Assembly (NCBI RefSeq): GCF_030272615.1
Contig: NW_026729146.1
Coordinates: 62,001-126,000, forward strand
Direction of reading: 5' to 3'
DNA: 64,000 nt
Origin: Cryptomeria japonica
Taxonomy: Eukaryota > Streptophyta > Pinopsida > Cupressales > Cupressaceae
Under the pieces are notes generated by a model, which was not told the DNA's origin, did no database searches, and saw nothing but the letters and a program-made list of their open reading frames with translations. Shown here one piece after another: positions 36,181 to 46,956 of this stretch; the stretch's first letter is position 1, and every line of letters starts with the position of its first letter. Both the position numbers and the translations under genes were made by a program.

Positions 36181-37975
36181 TTTACCCGAATATTGAAACT
36201 TACAAATCTCGGGTATGATTTTGTGAACACCATATTCTTTGTCCTGAAAGCTTCCATGCTCCTTGTACCATCTTGCTGATTTTCTTCCTTGACCACTTTT
36301 TGTTCCCCCATAGTTTGCCTTGACCCTATTTCTAGTGGCAACCCCATACGAGATGCTCTGCTTTTTATTCTTCTTTTTTCCTTTCCTTTTTTGAGATATA
36401 AATTCTTCTTTATCTATATCTTCTTGGCTTGCATTCTCTCTTCCCGAATCCCATTCTCTATCAGAAAGGTCCTTTTGAGATGACGGAAGGGTATCCATTC
36501 TTCCATTATAATTTTGAATATGTTCTCTATTGAATCCTTCTGATTCTTGCTTGAATCCCCATAGGTGTCTTTAACAAATTCCTATGAACCCTCTAGATCC
36601 TGACTTGGTATAGAGTCTTGGATAGATAGGCCTTTTCCTTTAGTTTCCAATGGCTTTTTAGGAACGTTCAAAACCACATCTAGGTCGACTCCGTTCATCG
36701 AAACAAAAGACCCTTGACTCAAAATAGAATCCAAACCAGCCACATCTACCACTTTCTCAATAGAGTTGACATCTGGATTTTTTATAGCTGGCGCTTGAGA
36801 CCCCAAGAAACAATGTGTTTAGAGGTAGGTTCGTGAGCCTCAGAATTCTTTCTGGCATTCTCTTCAGACTGAGAACCTTTATCCTCATTCCCGGCCCCTC
36901 TAGACTTCAACCTCTAGGTTTTCTTTACTTTAGGTTGAGGTATCTCTTTCTCCTTGCTTTCTTTAAGAGGACATTTCTTAGCCCAATGCCCTGATTTCTT
37001 GCATATGAAACAAGCAAAAGCGATCAATTTAAACTCAGTAGCCTGTGCCCAGTAACCCAACTTTGACTGTATTTCAATAGCAGATGGGAGATCAATATTT
37101 TGGGACATACCCGATCAAATTCAGGCAAAAACAAGCCTTTTCTTTTCCGCAGTCACAGGATCTATGGAGAGAAGTTCTCCAAAATAATTTTTCGGTCCAT
37201 AAAAGACATCATCATTCTAGTATTCCAAAGGAAGGCCATGAAGCCTAACCCAAATTGGGGTTTTTTCAAAAATTAAGTCATAAAGGTCTAGATTTGTGAT
37301 CCATTTCTTAAGAGCCAAGGAAGACTTACCAATGACCCAAGGACCTCCACTCCTCACTGCCATGATATCCTCCGTGTAGGAGAAATCAAAGGCAAAATAA
37401 CCCTTGGGGAGAGCAGAGACAACAACTTGTGCCTTCAATCTCCATTCCTTTTTGACAAAATCCCTAACAATTTTAATGTTTGGCCTTGGGCCCATAAATT
37501 TTCCAACTAGCATCCTATCCATACGAGAAATGTTGTGATCAATAACCTGATCAGGAATAGAGATAGAAAACTTACCCTTTGTTGGGTCAGATATTATTGA
37601 CTAGAGAGAAAACAAATTTACCACTAGGCTTTACTCCAAACAGAGAAGACCATGGCTTTTGGATGACAACCTCACCTCCAGTCGCACCCACTTTATGAAC
37701 GCCCCTACCTGTCTCCTTTTCCTTAGAAGTCCCTCCAAGACCATCATTATCTTTGGGACCAGGGGAAGACTTCTGATTAGTCTTTTCTTCAACATTCCCC
37801 TTGTGATTCTCCTAGTGAATCTTGCCATCAGGCAATGCTCCCTTACCCCCCAAGTCCACCTAAATATTTTTATCCGGGTTAGTATCATTTGATTTTTCCT
37901 TACCTTGTTTTCCACTCGAATCCTGCTCCGTGTCACACTGCCCATTCTAAGTTCCTTCCTTCCCCTACACTTATT
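36181..37975 (-). pseudogene. L1 ORF1 (DUF4283, CCHC zinc knuckle), copy 2
   Basis: DUF4283 core at 37522-37110, CCHC knuckle (CFICKKSGHWAKKC) at about 37031-36976, and Lys-rich C-terminal linker to 36181. The N-terminal Ser/Lys-rich region extends to about 37975 and is the part missing from copy 1. Stops in the same places as copy 1 show that ORF1 was inactivated before the duplication. Confidence 0.85.
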
Positions 37976-37985
37976 ATATTCTAAA

Positions 37986-39190
37986 AACATATTAAACACA
38001 ATTATAAAATTATGAAAAATGAACGGTTTCTATATATTATACATTTTAAGATAGTTTATTGTATATGGAAATGAATTAAATGATAGTGAACAATAAGATC
38101 TTAATAGTTCTTATCATTTACGTAAGGTGTAAAAATATTGTCTAAAATTTTAGTGGTTGAAATTTATGTCCTAATGAATATTTAAATCTGATTTAGATAT
38201 TATATAATATTTTAAAAAAATGTTTATTAAATTAAATGTAATATTTTGGTGCTAATATCGTGATTCTTTTTGTATTTCTTTATTTTATGGTATTATTTTA
38301 AAATTTCATTAAATTTTTGTATTGAATTTAACATATTAGAAGATTTTTCATTATGGAAAAAATAGAAATCACTTTATTATTTAGGTCTGACATCTAAATA
38401 TTAAGGGTTTTCATTAATTATATGTTAGATTTAGCATTCACATTCAATAACTTTGCTAAGACTTTTTAAATTTTTAATTTAGATTATAAAACATGATTTT
38501 TTTAACTATTTTCAATACAATATTATAAAACAAAATTCTATAACATAAATCTAGTACATTTAGATATTTGTAAGTAAAATAATATCATATCATATATTTA
38601 ATCTTTATAGATATATATTATTAAGTTATAAGTTTTTTATATTTACAATATATAACATAATTTATATTTATTATTATATACAATAATCTATATAACATAA
38701 AAAAAAAATTAAAAGAAAATTTTAAATTATTTATTTTTAGGTGACATTTTATTTTCAAATTTTGATCTTATCCCAAAGTCATTCTAAGTTTGAACCAAAT
38801 TGACTCACTTTTGAGATTTATAGGGACATGCAAGACAATTGCACATCTAGAGGCATTGGATTATTTTTTGTAGTTTTAACCATCAAATTTCTACCATTCT
38901 ATTTTTTTGTTCTTTTTACTCTTTTTGGTCATCACATTTTCCTTATGTTCAATTTTTTTTTATTGGCATGATTATCAAAGAAAAAACAAGAATGACTTCA
39001 GATTTGACACTCTTCTTAAATCCAAGGATTTGTGAGCATTTTTCTTAAGTGTGTTTTAGTCATAGGTAGGGAATCACTTACTACATGGAGATTTATTAGT
39101 GATGGTTTAACATTGATATATATTTATTATTTAATTACATATTTAGTGTATATAAAATTTGTATTATAATTAGACTTATTATTATATATT
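37986..39190. other. Very AT-rich stretch, no gene seen
   Basis: This is dominated by runs of A and T with no frame of note. It is unique in the window because the second unit ends before reaching it. Confidence 0.65.
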
Positions 39191-39194
39191 ATAG

Positions 39195-40016
39195 TTTATT
39201 TGGCACTATCCTCTCACTCTCTCTCCCTCTATCTCTATCTTTCCATCACCTTGTCTCTATCTCTCTAAGTCACATCTCCTTATCTCTCTCTATATATCTT
39301 CTTATATCTCTATCTTTTTCCCTATCCCTTTCTACCTCTCTATATTGTCCTCTATCTATATCTCTCCCTCTCTCTCCATCTCCCTCCCTCTCTCTATCTC
39401 TCTCCTCTTTCTGTCTCTCACCAAATCGATGTCCCTCGCTCCCTCCCTATCCTCTATCTCTACCACTCTCTCCCTTTCTCTTCCCATATATCTCTATCTC
39501 TCCATAATTATTTATACCTCTCTCCGTTTCACCCTCTTTATCTCTATTTAGAGTCTCTAAATTTGTCTACCTCTATATCTCTATCTTCCTCCTTCCTCTC
39601 TATGTCTCATTATATCTCTATCACTTTATCTCACATATCTCTCTCTATCTCTCCCTCTCCATCTTCATGTATATCGATCAATCTCTTACTCTCTCTAGTT
39701 CTCCATCTCTATCTTTGTAGATCTCTATCTTTATCTCTCCCTCTACCTCTCTTTATCTATTTATCTATTTGTCTCAGTCTTCTCATCTTTCTCTATCTTC
39801 ATCTCTACCTCTATCTTCCTCTCTCTCCTATACCTCTATAAATGTCTCTAACTCTCTATTCATCCTATCTCCCCCTCTCCCTCTTCCTACACCTCTATAT
39901 CTATCTCTTTTGCCTCTACATCCCTATCTCTCCATATCCCTTCTTCCATCTCCCACCCCCCCTCTCACTCTCTCTCTACCAATTGACCTCATGTACAAGA
40001 TAAATATGTAAAAACT
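39195..40016 (+). repeat. CT-rich tract plus adapter, unit 2
   Basis: About 780 bases of degenerate CTCTATCTC sequence end in TACCAATTGACCTCATGTAC at 39977-39996. This is the same adapter type as at 11267, 40541 and 40967. Ser/Leu-rich frames here are not genes. Confidence 0.8.
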
Positions 40017-40020
40017 ATAC

Positions 40021-40311
40021 CGCAATATCTCTCTATATCTCGTTATATCTCTATTTATGTCAATCTATCTCATCACTTATATCCCTCTCTATCTATGTCT
40101 TTCCCTCTTCCTCTATATTTCTCTATATCTTCCTCTATAGCTCTCATTCTCTACCTTCCTATCTTTCTATCTTCTTCTCTCCCTCTAACTCTCTCTATCT
40201 ATTTCTCTCCATCTTCCTCTCTCCCTCTAACTTCATCTCTATCTCTATCTTCCTCTCTTCTCCTCTATCTCTAGGCATGTCTCACTATCTATTTCTCTCT
40301 CTACCCCTATA

Positions 40312-40378
<67 letters not shown>

Positions 40379-40584
40379 TCCTATCTCTATCTTTATCTTT
40401 CTATATCTAACTCTCTCTCCCTCTACATATTTATTTGTTCCATCTATATCTGTCCCTCCTATCTCTTTTTATGTGGATAAATAGTTACCACTTCTCCATT
40501 TAGACCATTATTGTAAAACAAAATCATTTGCTAAATAACCTACCAATTGACCTTATGAAATGCACAAATGTATGCAAAAAATAG
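40021..40584 (+). repeat. CT-rich tract plus adapter, unit 3
   Basis: A CT-rich tract (40021-40470) includes a pure (CT)n run at about 40315-40375. AAATCATTTGCTAAATAACC follows, and the adapter TACCAATTGACCTTATGAAA starts at 40541 and continues with CACAAATGTATGCAAAAAA. Confidence 0.8.
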
Positions 40585-40599
40585 AAAAAATAAACCTAT

Positions 40600-40775
40600 A
40601 TGTTTATGTTTCTATCTCTCCCTCTCTCATAACACAATTTTCCAAGAACAAGCTAAATGGGTTCCTTACATTAACAGGGTATTCTCTCTGTGTGTCTACT
40701 CCCTCTCTATCTCATCCCCCCCTCTCTCTCCCCCTATTTCTCTCTTCCTCTCCCTATCTCTATTTATCTATCTAT

Positions 40776-40840
<65 letters not shown>

Positions 40841-41010
40841 AAAATAACATTATCTTGTTGATAATGAAATCTGACTATTTTCCCAGTTCAAAGGTTGTGT
40901 TTCAATCATGTTTGAATCCTCCATTGAGACTTTTATCGCACAAAAAACATCATTTGATAAATGACCTACCAAGTGACCTCATGTACTGCACAAATGTATG
41001 TAACTAATAG
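40600..41010 (+). repeat. CT-rich tract plus adapter, unit 4
   Basis: A CT-rich tract ends in a pure (CT)n run at about 40775-40838. After about 110 bases of ordinary sequence comes ACATCATTTGATAAATGACC and the adapter TACCAAGTGACCTCATGTAC (from 40967), ending CACAAATGTATGTAAC. The pre-adapter motif is shared with unit 3. Confidence 0.8.
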
Positions 41011-41461
41011 ACCATTTTTTTTCATAATTAACCTTCCACCTCTTCAACCAATTGCTAGTGTTTATATATTGAGATAAAGCATAATCAGATTATATATTCA
41101 TGAACAGATATACAACAGCGTACAGAACAGCTGTAAAGTCATCCACAGCTACAAGACAATAAAAGAGCAACATACCGAGAGAAAAGAAGAAAATTCAATA
41201 CGAATGCCGATCAGAGTACGAGATCTTTTGCGACATTTTCACTCAACTTAGCTTAAGATAGGCTATTACAATCAACCAAAACCACAGAAATTAACAGCAC
41301 AAGAAGGCCGCTTAGACAGATCCTCAAGCTCCATGACAAACCAGAAGAAACTATAAGCTGTTACAATATGAAATCTTTGATTTACAAAGATATAGATATT
41401 TAACAACATCTTTAGATATTATTACAAGCAATAAACTTTTGTTAATTTTCATATTAACTTT
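41011..41461. other. Region downstream of the PGG gene stop
   Basis: On the minus strand this follows the stop codon of the PGG gene and probably contains its 3' untranslated region. I see AATAAA-like sequences but cannot choose one. No other frame or repeat was recognised. Confidence 0.4.
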
Positions 41462-42574
41462 CTAATATGTACTTATTTTTTCCTCCTTTTTTATAAGTTG
41501 TCCTCTTCTGCTATCCCTTGTTAAGTGGCCTCCCTCTAAAACATACGGAAAACGCATCCCTCCGTTCCCTTTTATGCTGGTCTTGGATACTTGGTGGAAC
41601 ATGGTGGAAAGGCGATATAGTAGCAGCAGTATCAACGCAATGGCGACCGCACCACCAAAACATAGAACGATCCAATTATGCTTGGGGAGTGCCACCACAT
41701 AAGCTGCAGCATGGAATGTCATGATGAAGGAAACTCCTGCCGCCCACAGACTCATGCGGATCAAATACTCCATCTTTGCAGATATTTCCGAAACAGTGGC
41801 CACAATCATAGTAACTAGCAATGAAGCAAGCAAAGCTACCATGTCTGTGATCAAGAATATGATGAAGCCAATGCTGTCGCCCATAACGGCCCTCCCAGCC
41901 TCATTCACACCTCCGGGCACAGCGTACATTGCGCCGAAGCTTCCGCCCACAAATGCCAGCGCTACTGTGAGCTGAATCACAGATTTATAATCACTTGAGA
42001 CTGCAGATTGCTCTAGTTGGAGGTCTGGTGCCGTCGGGTGATCAACCTTAATAGAATCTAGATCTTCCTCATAGGATATTGTAGTCTGCCCTCAAAAGAA
42101 CAAAATCAAAGGAATTTAAAGAAACGGGAAGTGGAGGAGGAGAATGATAAGCATTGCTACTTGAGAGCAACAAAAGTTGCAATCGAGTGGGCAAACAGGG
42201 AAAACGCGAAGCTAGATTTGGTTAAAAAAATTTAATACTACGAGAAAATGTGTAATCTCACCTGAATATTAGCAGGTTCAACAACCCACCGTCGGTCTTC
42301 CTCACCTCTCCTCACTGCAAACATAACGTTGAAGCATCCTAGCACCAAGGCTACTGCGGCCTCGAAGACAGATTTAATCCTAGTTGTGACTGGAGATTGA
42401 TTTTGTCGGAGATCTGCATCTGGCAATCGATCAACCACAACAGAAATGGCTTCTTCTTGAGGAGCAGTATCCTGACCATCAAACGAAAAACACCCAAGGC
42501 GTCAAAAACGAAAACTATTGAATTAAGAGAAAATGGTAATCTTGCTCTGTTACCTGGATCTCAACAACTTCCAT
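41462..42574 (-). CDS. PGG-domain multi-pass membrane protein, three exons
   Basis: The exon model on the minus strand is 42574-42554, 42471-42262 and 42085-41462. All introns are GT-AG and phase 0, giving about 284 residues. Exon 3 carries the PGG domain: KSVIQLTVALAFVGGSFGAM, YAVPGG, then three or four hydrophobic helices (GFIIFLITDMVALLASLLVT and so on) and FHAAAYVVALP. The tail is basic and ends KKEEKISTY. Plant PGG domains normally sit at the C-terminus of ankyrin-repeat proteins of the ACD6 type, linked to defence and stress. No ankyrin repeats are visible here. Exon 2 holds a second, cut-down domain start (KSVFEAAVALVLGCFNVMFA, where PGG has become RRG). The frame is open upstream of the ATG, so an additional 5' exon is possible. 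No premature stops or frameshifts were seen. Confidence 0.8.
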
Positions 42575-42694
42575 AGTCCTCACCTTTAAGTGCACCGGTA
42601 GATCTGCTTTTCTTGTTTTCCTTCGCTTGTTGACAAGTAAAATTAAACAAAAGCATGTGTGTAATATAGAATGAATGCCCTCGCTTCATCCCAG

Positions 42695-42703
42695 CTATAT
42701 ATT
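42695..42703 (-). promoter_or_regulatory. Candidate TATA box of the PGG gene
   Basis: AATATATAG on the minus strand lies 121 bases upstream of the candidate ATG at 42574. It is between the left inverted-repeat arm and the 68 bp repeats. The match is short and the region AT-rich. Confidence 0.25.
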
Positions 42704-42761
42704 ATGTGAGTTAAAGCCCCCGGTGCTCAAGAATCTCTTTTTATTTCCCTTTATTTAAAAA

Positions 42762-43087
42762 TTCTGAGCGTCCGACACGAATGACTTCCTAATATGAGAA
42801 TCTTAGTAGATTGGCTTCCCGAAACATCATTCTGAGCGTCTGACACGAATGACTTCTTAATATGAGAATCCTTGACAAAGGGAATGGGCCCACAACAGCC
42901 ACCTAAGCAGTCAAAGGCTTAGTGTGTGATGTTTAAGGCATCCCCATTCGGAGCGTCTGACACGACTGACTTCTTAATATGAGAATCTTTGTCGATTGGC
43001 TTCCCGAAACATTATTCTGACGGTCCGACATGAATGAATTCTTAATATGAGAATCTTTGTAGATTGGCTTCCCGAAACATCCGTCAC
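42762..43087. repeat. Four tandem ~68 bp repeats (copy B)
   Basis: Units start at 42762, 42830, 42947 and 43015 and appear identical to those at 245-570, including the altered second unit. Confidence 0.85.
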
Positions 43088-44771
43088 CCAAGTGTTTAAC
43101 AGATTACCTAAACTAAGGTGAAAGTACAAGCACGTCCACACTGAATACCTAAACAGTCAAACCTTTTACCTCACAATAGAAATCTATTTTGAACGCTGCA
43201 AAGAAAGTAGAGACAATCGAATTTTTAACTTTGTGACCTTGACTCTGTCGTGTCGAACGCAGTTTCCTGGGCGACCATTCTCATTTTTCTATATTACACA
43301 CGCTTTTGTTTAATTTTACTCGTTAACAATGTGAGTCTGACGTAAAAGGCTTTGATTGTTTACATATTTAGTGTGGATAAGCCATTCTTTTAATGTTATA
43401 GTTTATTTTAGATTAGTATATAAGGAAAAATGTGTATAAAGTAAAAGTTTTTTAAAAATTTAAGTTTTTGTCTCTTTAAATATTAAATTAAAAAAAATTA
43501 TGGAAGTATTTTAAATTTCGCTGAATTTAATTATTTATTTTGTAGTAGTTATTCAAAAAAATCATATATCAAAAAATTTAAGTTTAAGTTGTTAATCTAT
43601 TCAAATTTAAGTATTTTAAGTGTATACGTAGAATTGGAAGATGTGCTTGAACGTTTACAAATAATCACAAAAGGGACAATGAAGATTAGGTACACTTGGA
43701 TTAGTCTAAAACTAATGAAGAGACCTTAATAAATAATTTACAAGAAAATGGTCAATGCTACAAGGAACATTATATAATTATCAAGGGAATTTGTGGAATC
43801 CTTTTCTTGAAGGCCATAAAAAATTTCCTAATAAATTAATAAATTTCCAAGTTTCTAGTATAAATGCTTAGGAGCACACTAAGGAATGTAATAAGCGTGA
43901 GTGGCTACAAATGCCTTAGAATAGATCTAAACATTCTTAGAAAAATAGAGTTACGATGGCTATACAATACTATAATTTTATCTCACTTAGAAGTAAAATG
44001 GCCAAAGAGAAGAAGAATAGAAACCCAAAAAGATTCCAAGAGACCTAAGAGTCTCACATGGTTAATGATAGAATATGGTTATCTACCACTATTTACTATA
44101 TATTGAAGCTAAAATGAATGTTTCAAGACATATTAAAGTATGTTAGAATTACCCTCTTCCTCTATAAGAGAAACTGTCATTAGTAAAGTGGCCTCTGAGA
44201 AGTTATTAGTGGAAATTGGGAAGGGAAATATTGTAACACCTTCTTGTTCACAGTCTTGAGATGTCTAGATCTCAAAATTATTAATGTCATGACTATATGT
44301 CTGGGAGTTTGATTTTTGGATTAGCTATCTATAATGGATAACTATCTTAATGTTTTGATGATTAATAAAAGCGGGATAGGCCCAAACTATTAGATATCTA
44401 CAAGGCGACACCAAGAGTACATGAGAGATGCGCAACCAAAAAAAACACCGTACTACAACACAACCAAAATCCTGCAGAGAAACTTGAAAGCTAGCAATCA
44501 AACTAAAACTAGCAAAAACCAAAAAGAAACGAACCTACAAAAAACAAGAATAGCCACCCTGTAAAGGCACAAAAAATTGGCTAACTACATGGGGGAAACT
44601 TTTCCTAGACAATCTTGGCACAAAATTAAAACTTAATCAGAAAAGGGCACCATTTTGCTTGAACTGATCCCAGAGCCAAAGGAAACCAACACAAAGTCAG
44701 GGATGGCTTTAACTAGAGACGCCATGGGGCCTAAACCCACAACTAGGGCCCTTGTGTATTTACATTTATTT

Positions 44772-45317
44772 TCCCTTTTCCTATCCATCTCAACCTAGAT
44801 AGCCTACAAGGAGGCATTGTGCATACTAGCCACGTTCCTACAAGCAATATTAACCTCCTCAATTTTATTCTTGAGGGCCTCTTGGGATTTATTTACCTCT
44901 TCTAGCTCAATTTTGGTCCCTGCCATTTTCATCTTGATGTCCAAGTCTTCCATCTTCCCACCCACCTTATCCCACTGTCCATAAGGCCAACAAGGTCATT
45001 GGTAGATTTCCACACTCTCTTCACCAAGATCATCCAACCAAGTATTAGCCCTAGCTTCGACCTTTATCGTCACATCCAAATGATTAATTTTCCTGATAGA
45101 ATCATTTGTCTACCCAAATAGCCACATGAATAGGATATCTTTCCTTTGCAACTTTAGTAAAGACCAAAATAGAACTAAAGGGCTTGGTATTTGCAGAGGG
45201 AGGAGGGTTTTTGTGGGGAACAGTAGGGGGCATCAACATTATAAGTATCAGCAGGGGACCAGTCCAATCCTGTGGTTTCTGAGGAGTTTGACTCATCTAA
45301 TAAACTAGATTTAGAAG
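44772..45317 (-). pseudogene. Broken coiled-coil reading frame (copy B)
   Basis: Counterpart of 2255-2800 with the same stops; the coiled-coil part is around 44967-44787. The function is unknown and it is probably a retroelement relic. Confidence 0.35.
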
Positions 45318-46956
45318 TTGAATCATTAACAATCTCAAAATTATTATGCATCTCAAGTTAGGTTTCAACATCTTCATCCTTTTTAGTGGTGACAATAGCT
45401 TTAAATTTGGCCATAGGCAGAGGGTTTTTTCTAGTGGGCATTTTTTACCTAAGTGTGACAGTTCACTAGAATTGGAGGGAGTGACAATGAGATCAACATA
45501 TACCCTAGGTCATAAGTGGACCCAATCTCAACATTGGGGATCTCACTTGAGGGGTTTAAGACCAAGTGGAAATTCTATAACATATGGATGAGGGTCTAGT
45601 GAAGAGAGGGTTTACCTTTAGCAATAGATTTAGAAATAGATTGCAAAAGAGAGGAGAAAACCCAGTAGGGAAAATTCATTCTTACCCTGTGGTTAAGGTG
45701 ATTCAACATGGGGAAAATCTAGGAAGTGGAAATTCCTTTACCTTTGGTCCAGAGTGAAGTACTTCATGAGAAGAAGGGCCACCTCTTTCCAGATACTAGG
45801 AATCTCTTCCTTGTTGTTGATTGACAAAATTTCTTTTATGAATACAGCCTTATGGGAAACTCATTAATGGGAGACCTGTGCAGATTCACTGAGTGACCTC
45901 TGGGATTTTAGAAGCTAACTCTTCATATATAGGGGGGGAAAGTGATAGAAGGAAAAATTAAAGAAAAAATACTCCATAGCAATGCGCTGAGATAATTTGG
46001 AACTAAGACACAAAGAAAACATCATAAACCTGTAGCTCGGAGGTCCATTCAACAATCTACATGCCTGGAAACTTGAAAATGAAACATAAACAATATCTCA
46101 TTTGACATAAAGAAATATATACCATTCATCCACTAGATAACAAGTTCATGAAAACATAGTTTAATTTGCAGATTCTTATAGCATGTATTTAAGAAGTCAT
46201 ACAAAATTACAAAAACGCACAGAAACAAGTCCTTCCACACCGAAATACAATGATCATAAAGGCTAGAGGCATAATTCGACTAGAGTCTCAAAAGAAAAAT
46301 TACAAATTAAAGGCATAATTCTAATAGCAATTGTCTATATTCTTCTTCCTAATTTTTGAATCCTTGCAAAAGGAAAAAGCATCCCTTAAATAAACCTGAG
46401 ACAAGTGCCTGATGGAGAAAATAGAGAGAATGCTTAAAACAATAAGCATCACTGGAAATGTTGTAAGCAACTATGAAACGACCTCCCACAAGATAAAACA
46501 AAAATGATTCGGCCTTTTGCACAACTTCTATTAGATCTTCTAACGATGGATAAAAACAAAGGAATCTGCAACCACCATCAAAACTGCAAGCCATTAGCAA
46601 CAAGAAAAAACATCTCCTCATGCTAATAAACAACAATGCTCAGTGGATGCATCAAACCAACGTGGCAGCGGGAGGGAGTGTCCTAAGGCTACAACAAAAA
46701 AGCATAAGGTACCTTACGAGGAACTGCCACGTGGTGCGGGTGAAAGCTTGCGAATATACAGGCTTGAAGATGAAGGCCCACCAAATATTGAAAACAACAA
46801 TACTAGCACATGTCAACACCACTTGACTTCTTGGCAAAGGGAAAGGAGGAGCTTGAACGTTACAAGCCGTGCTACCACATGGATGTGGGGAGGCAAAAAA
46901 AAACTTCGGGCAAAAAAGTACTAAGGCCCGGGGATAAAATAGAAGCTAACTCCCTA

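Larger units (their letters stand above)
29255..37865 (+). repeat. Inner tandem duplication, copy 2 (8.6 kb)
   Basis: This second head-to-tail copy of 20645-29254 starts with the truncated ORF2-less element (its 3' part, 29255-30128) and ends inside L1 ORF1. It continues into unique sequence at 37866. Copy 1 and copy 2 differ at about 0.2% of bases by my count. Confidence 0.97.
32199..37985 (-). mobile_element. L1-type LINE, decayed, copy 2 (5' end more complete)
   Basis: This has the same domain order as copy 1, but it extends beyond the duplication boundary at 37865 to about 37985. The additional frame reads EQDSSGKQGKEKSNDTNPD just upstream of the shared ORF1 part. AT-rich unique DNA starts at about 37980, which is the likely 5' end of the insertion. 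This copy shows the original left-right context of the L1. Confidence 0.88.
42627..43329. repeat. Imperfect inverted repeat upstream of the PGG gene (copy B)
   Basis: Counterpart of 110-812, with arms at 42627-42671 and 43287-43329. Here the adjacent gene body is in the window, so the arms can be placed directly upstream of its candidate start at 42574. Confidence 0.7.

Noticed and set aside
39345-41007. Ser/Leu-rich frames across the second CT-rich region
   Set aside because: Same artefact of polypyrimidine repeats; no gene structure.
41518-41975. Plus-strand frames over the PGG gene
   Set aside because: They are antisense shadows of the PGG-coding exon, which has clear family motifs and splice sites.
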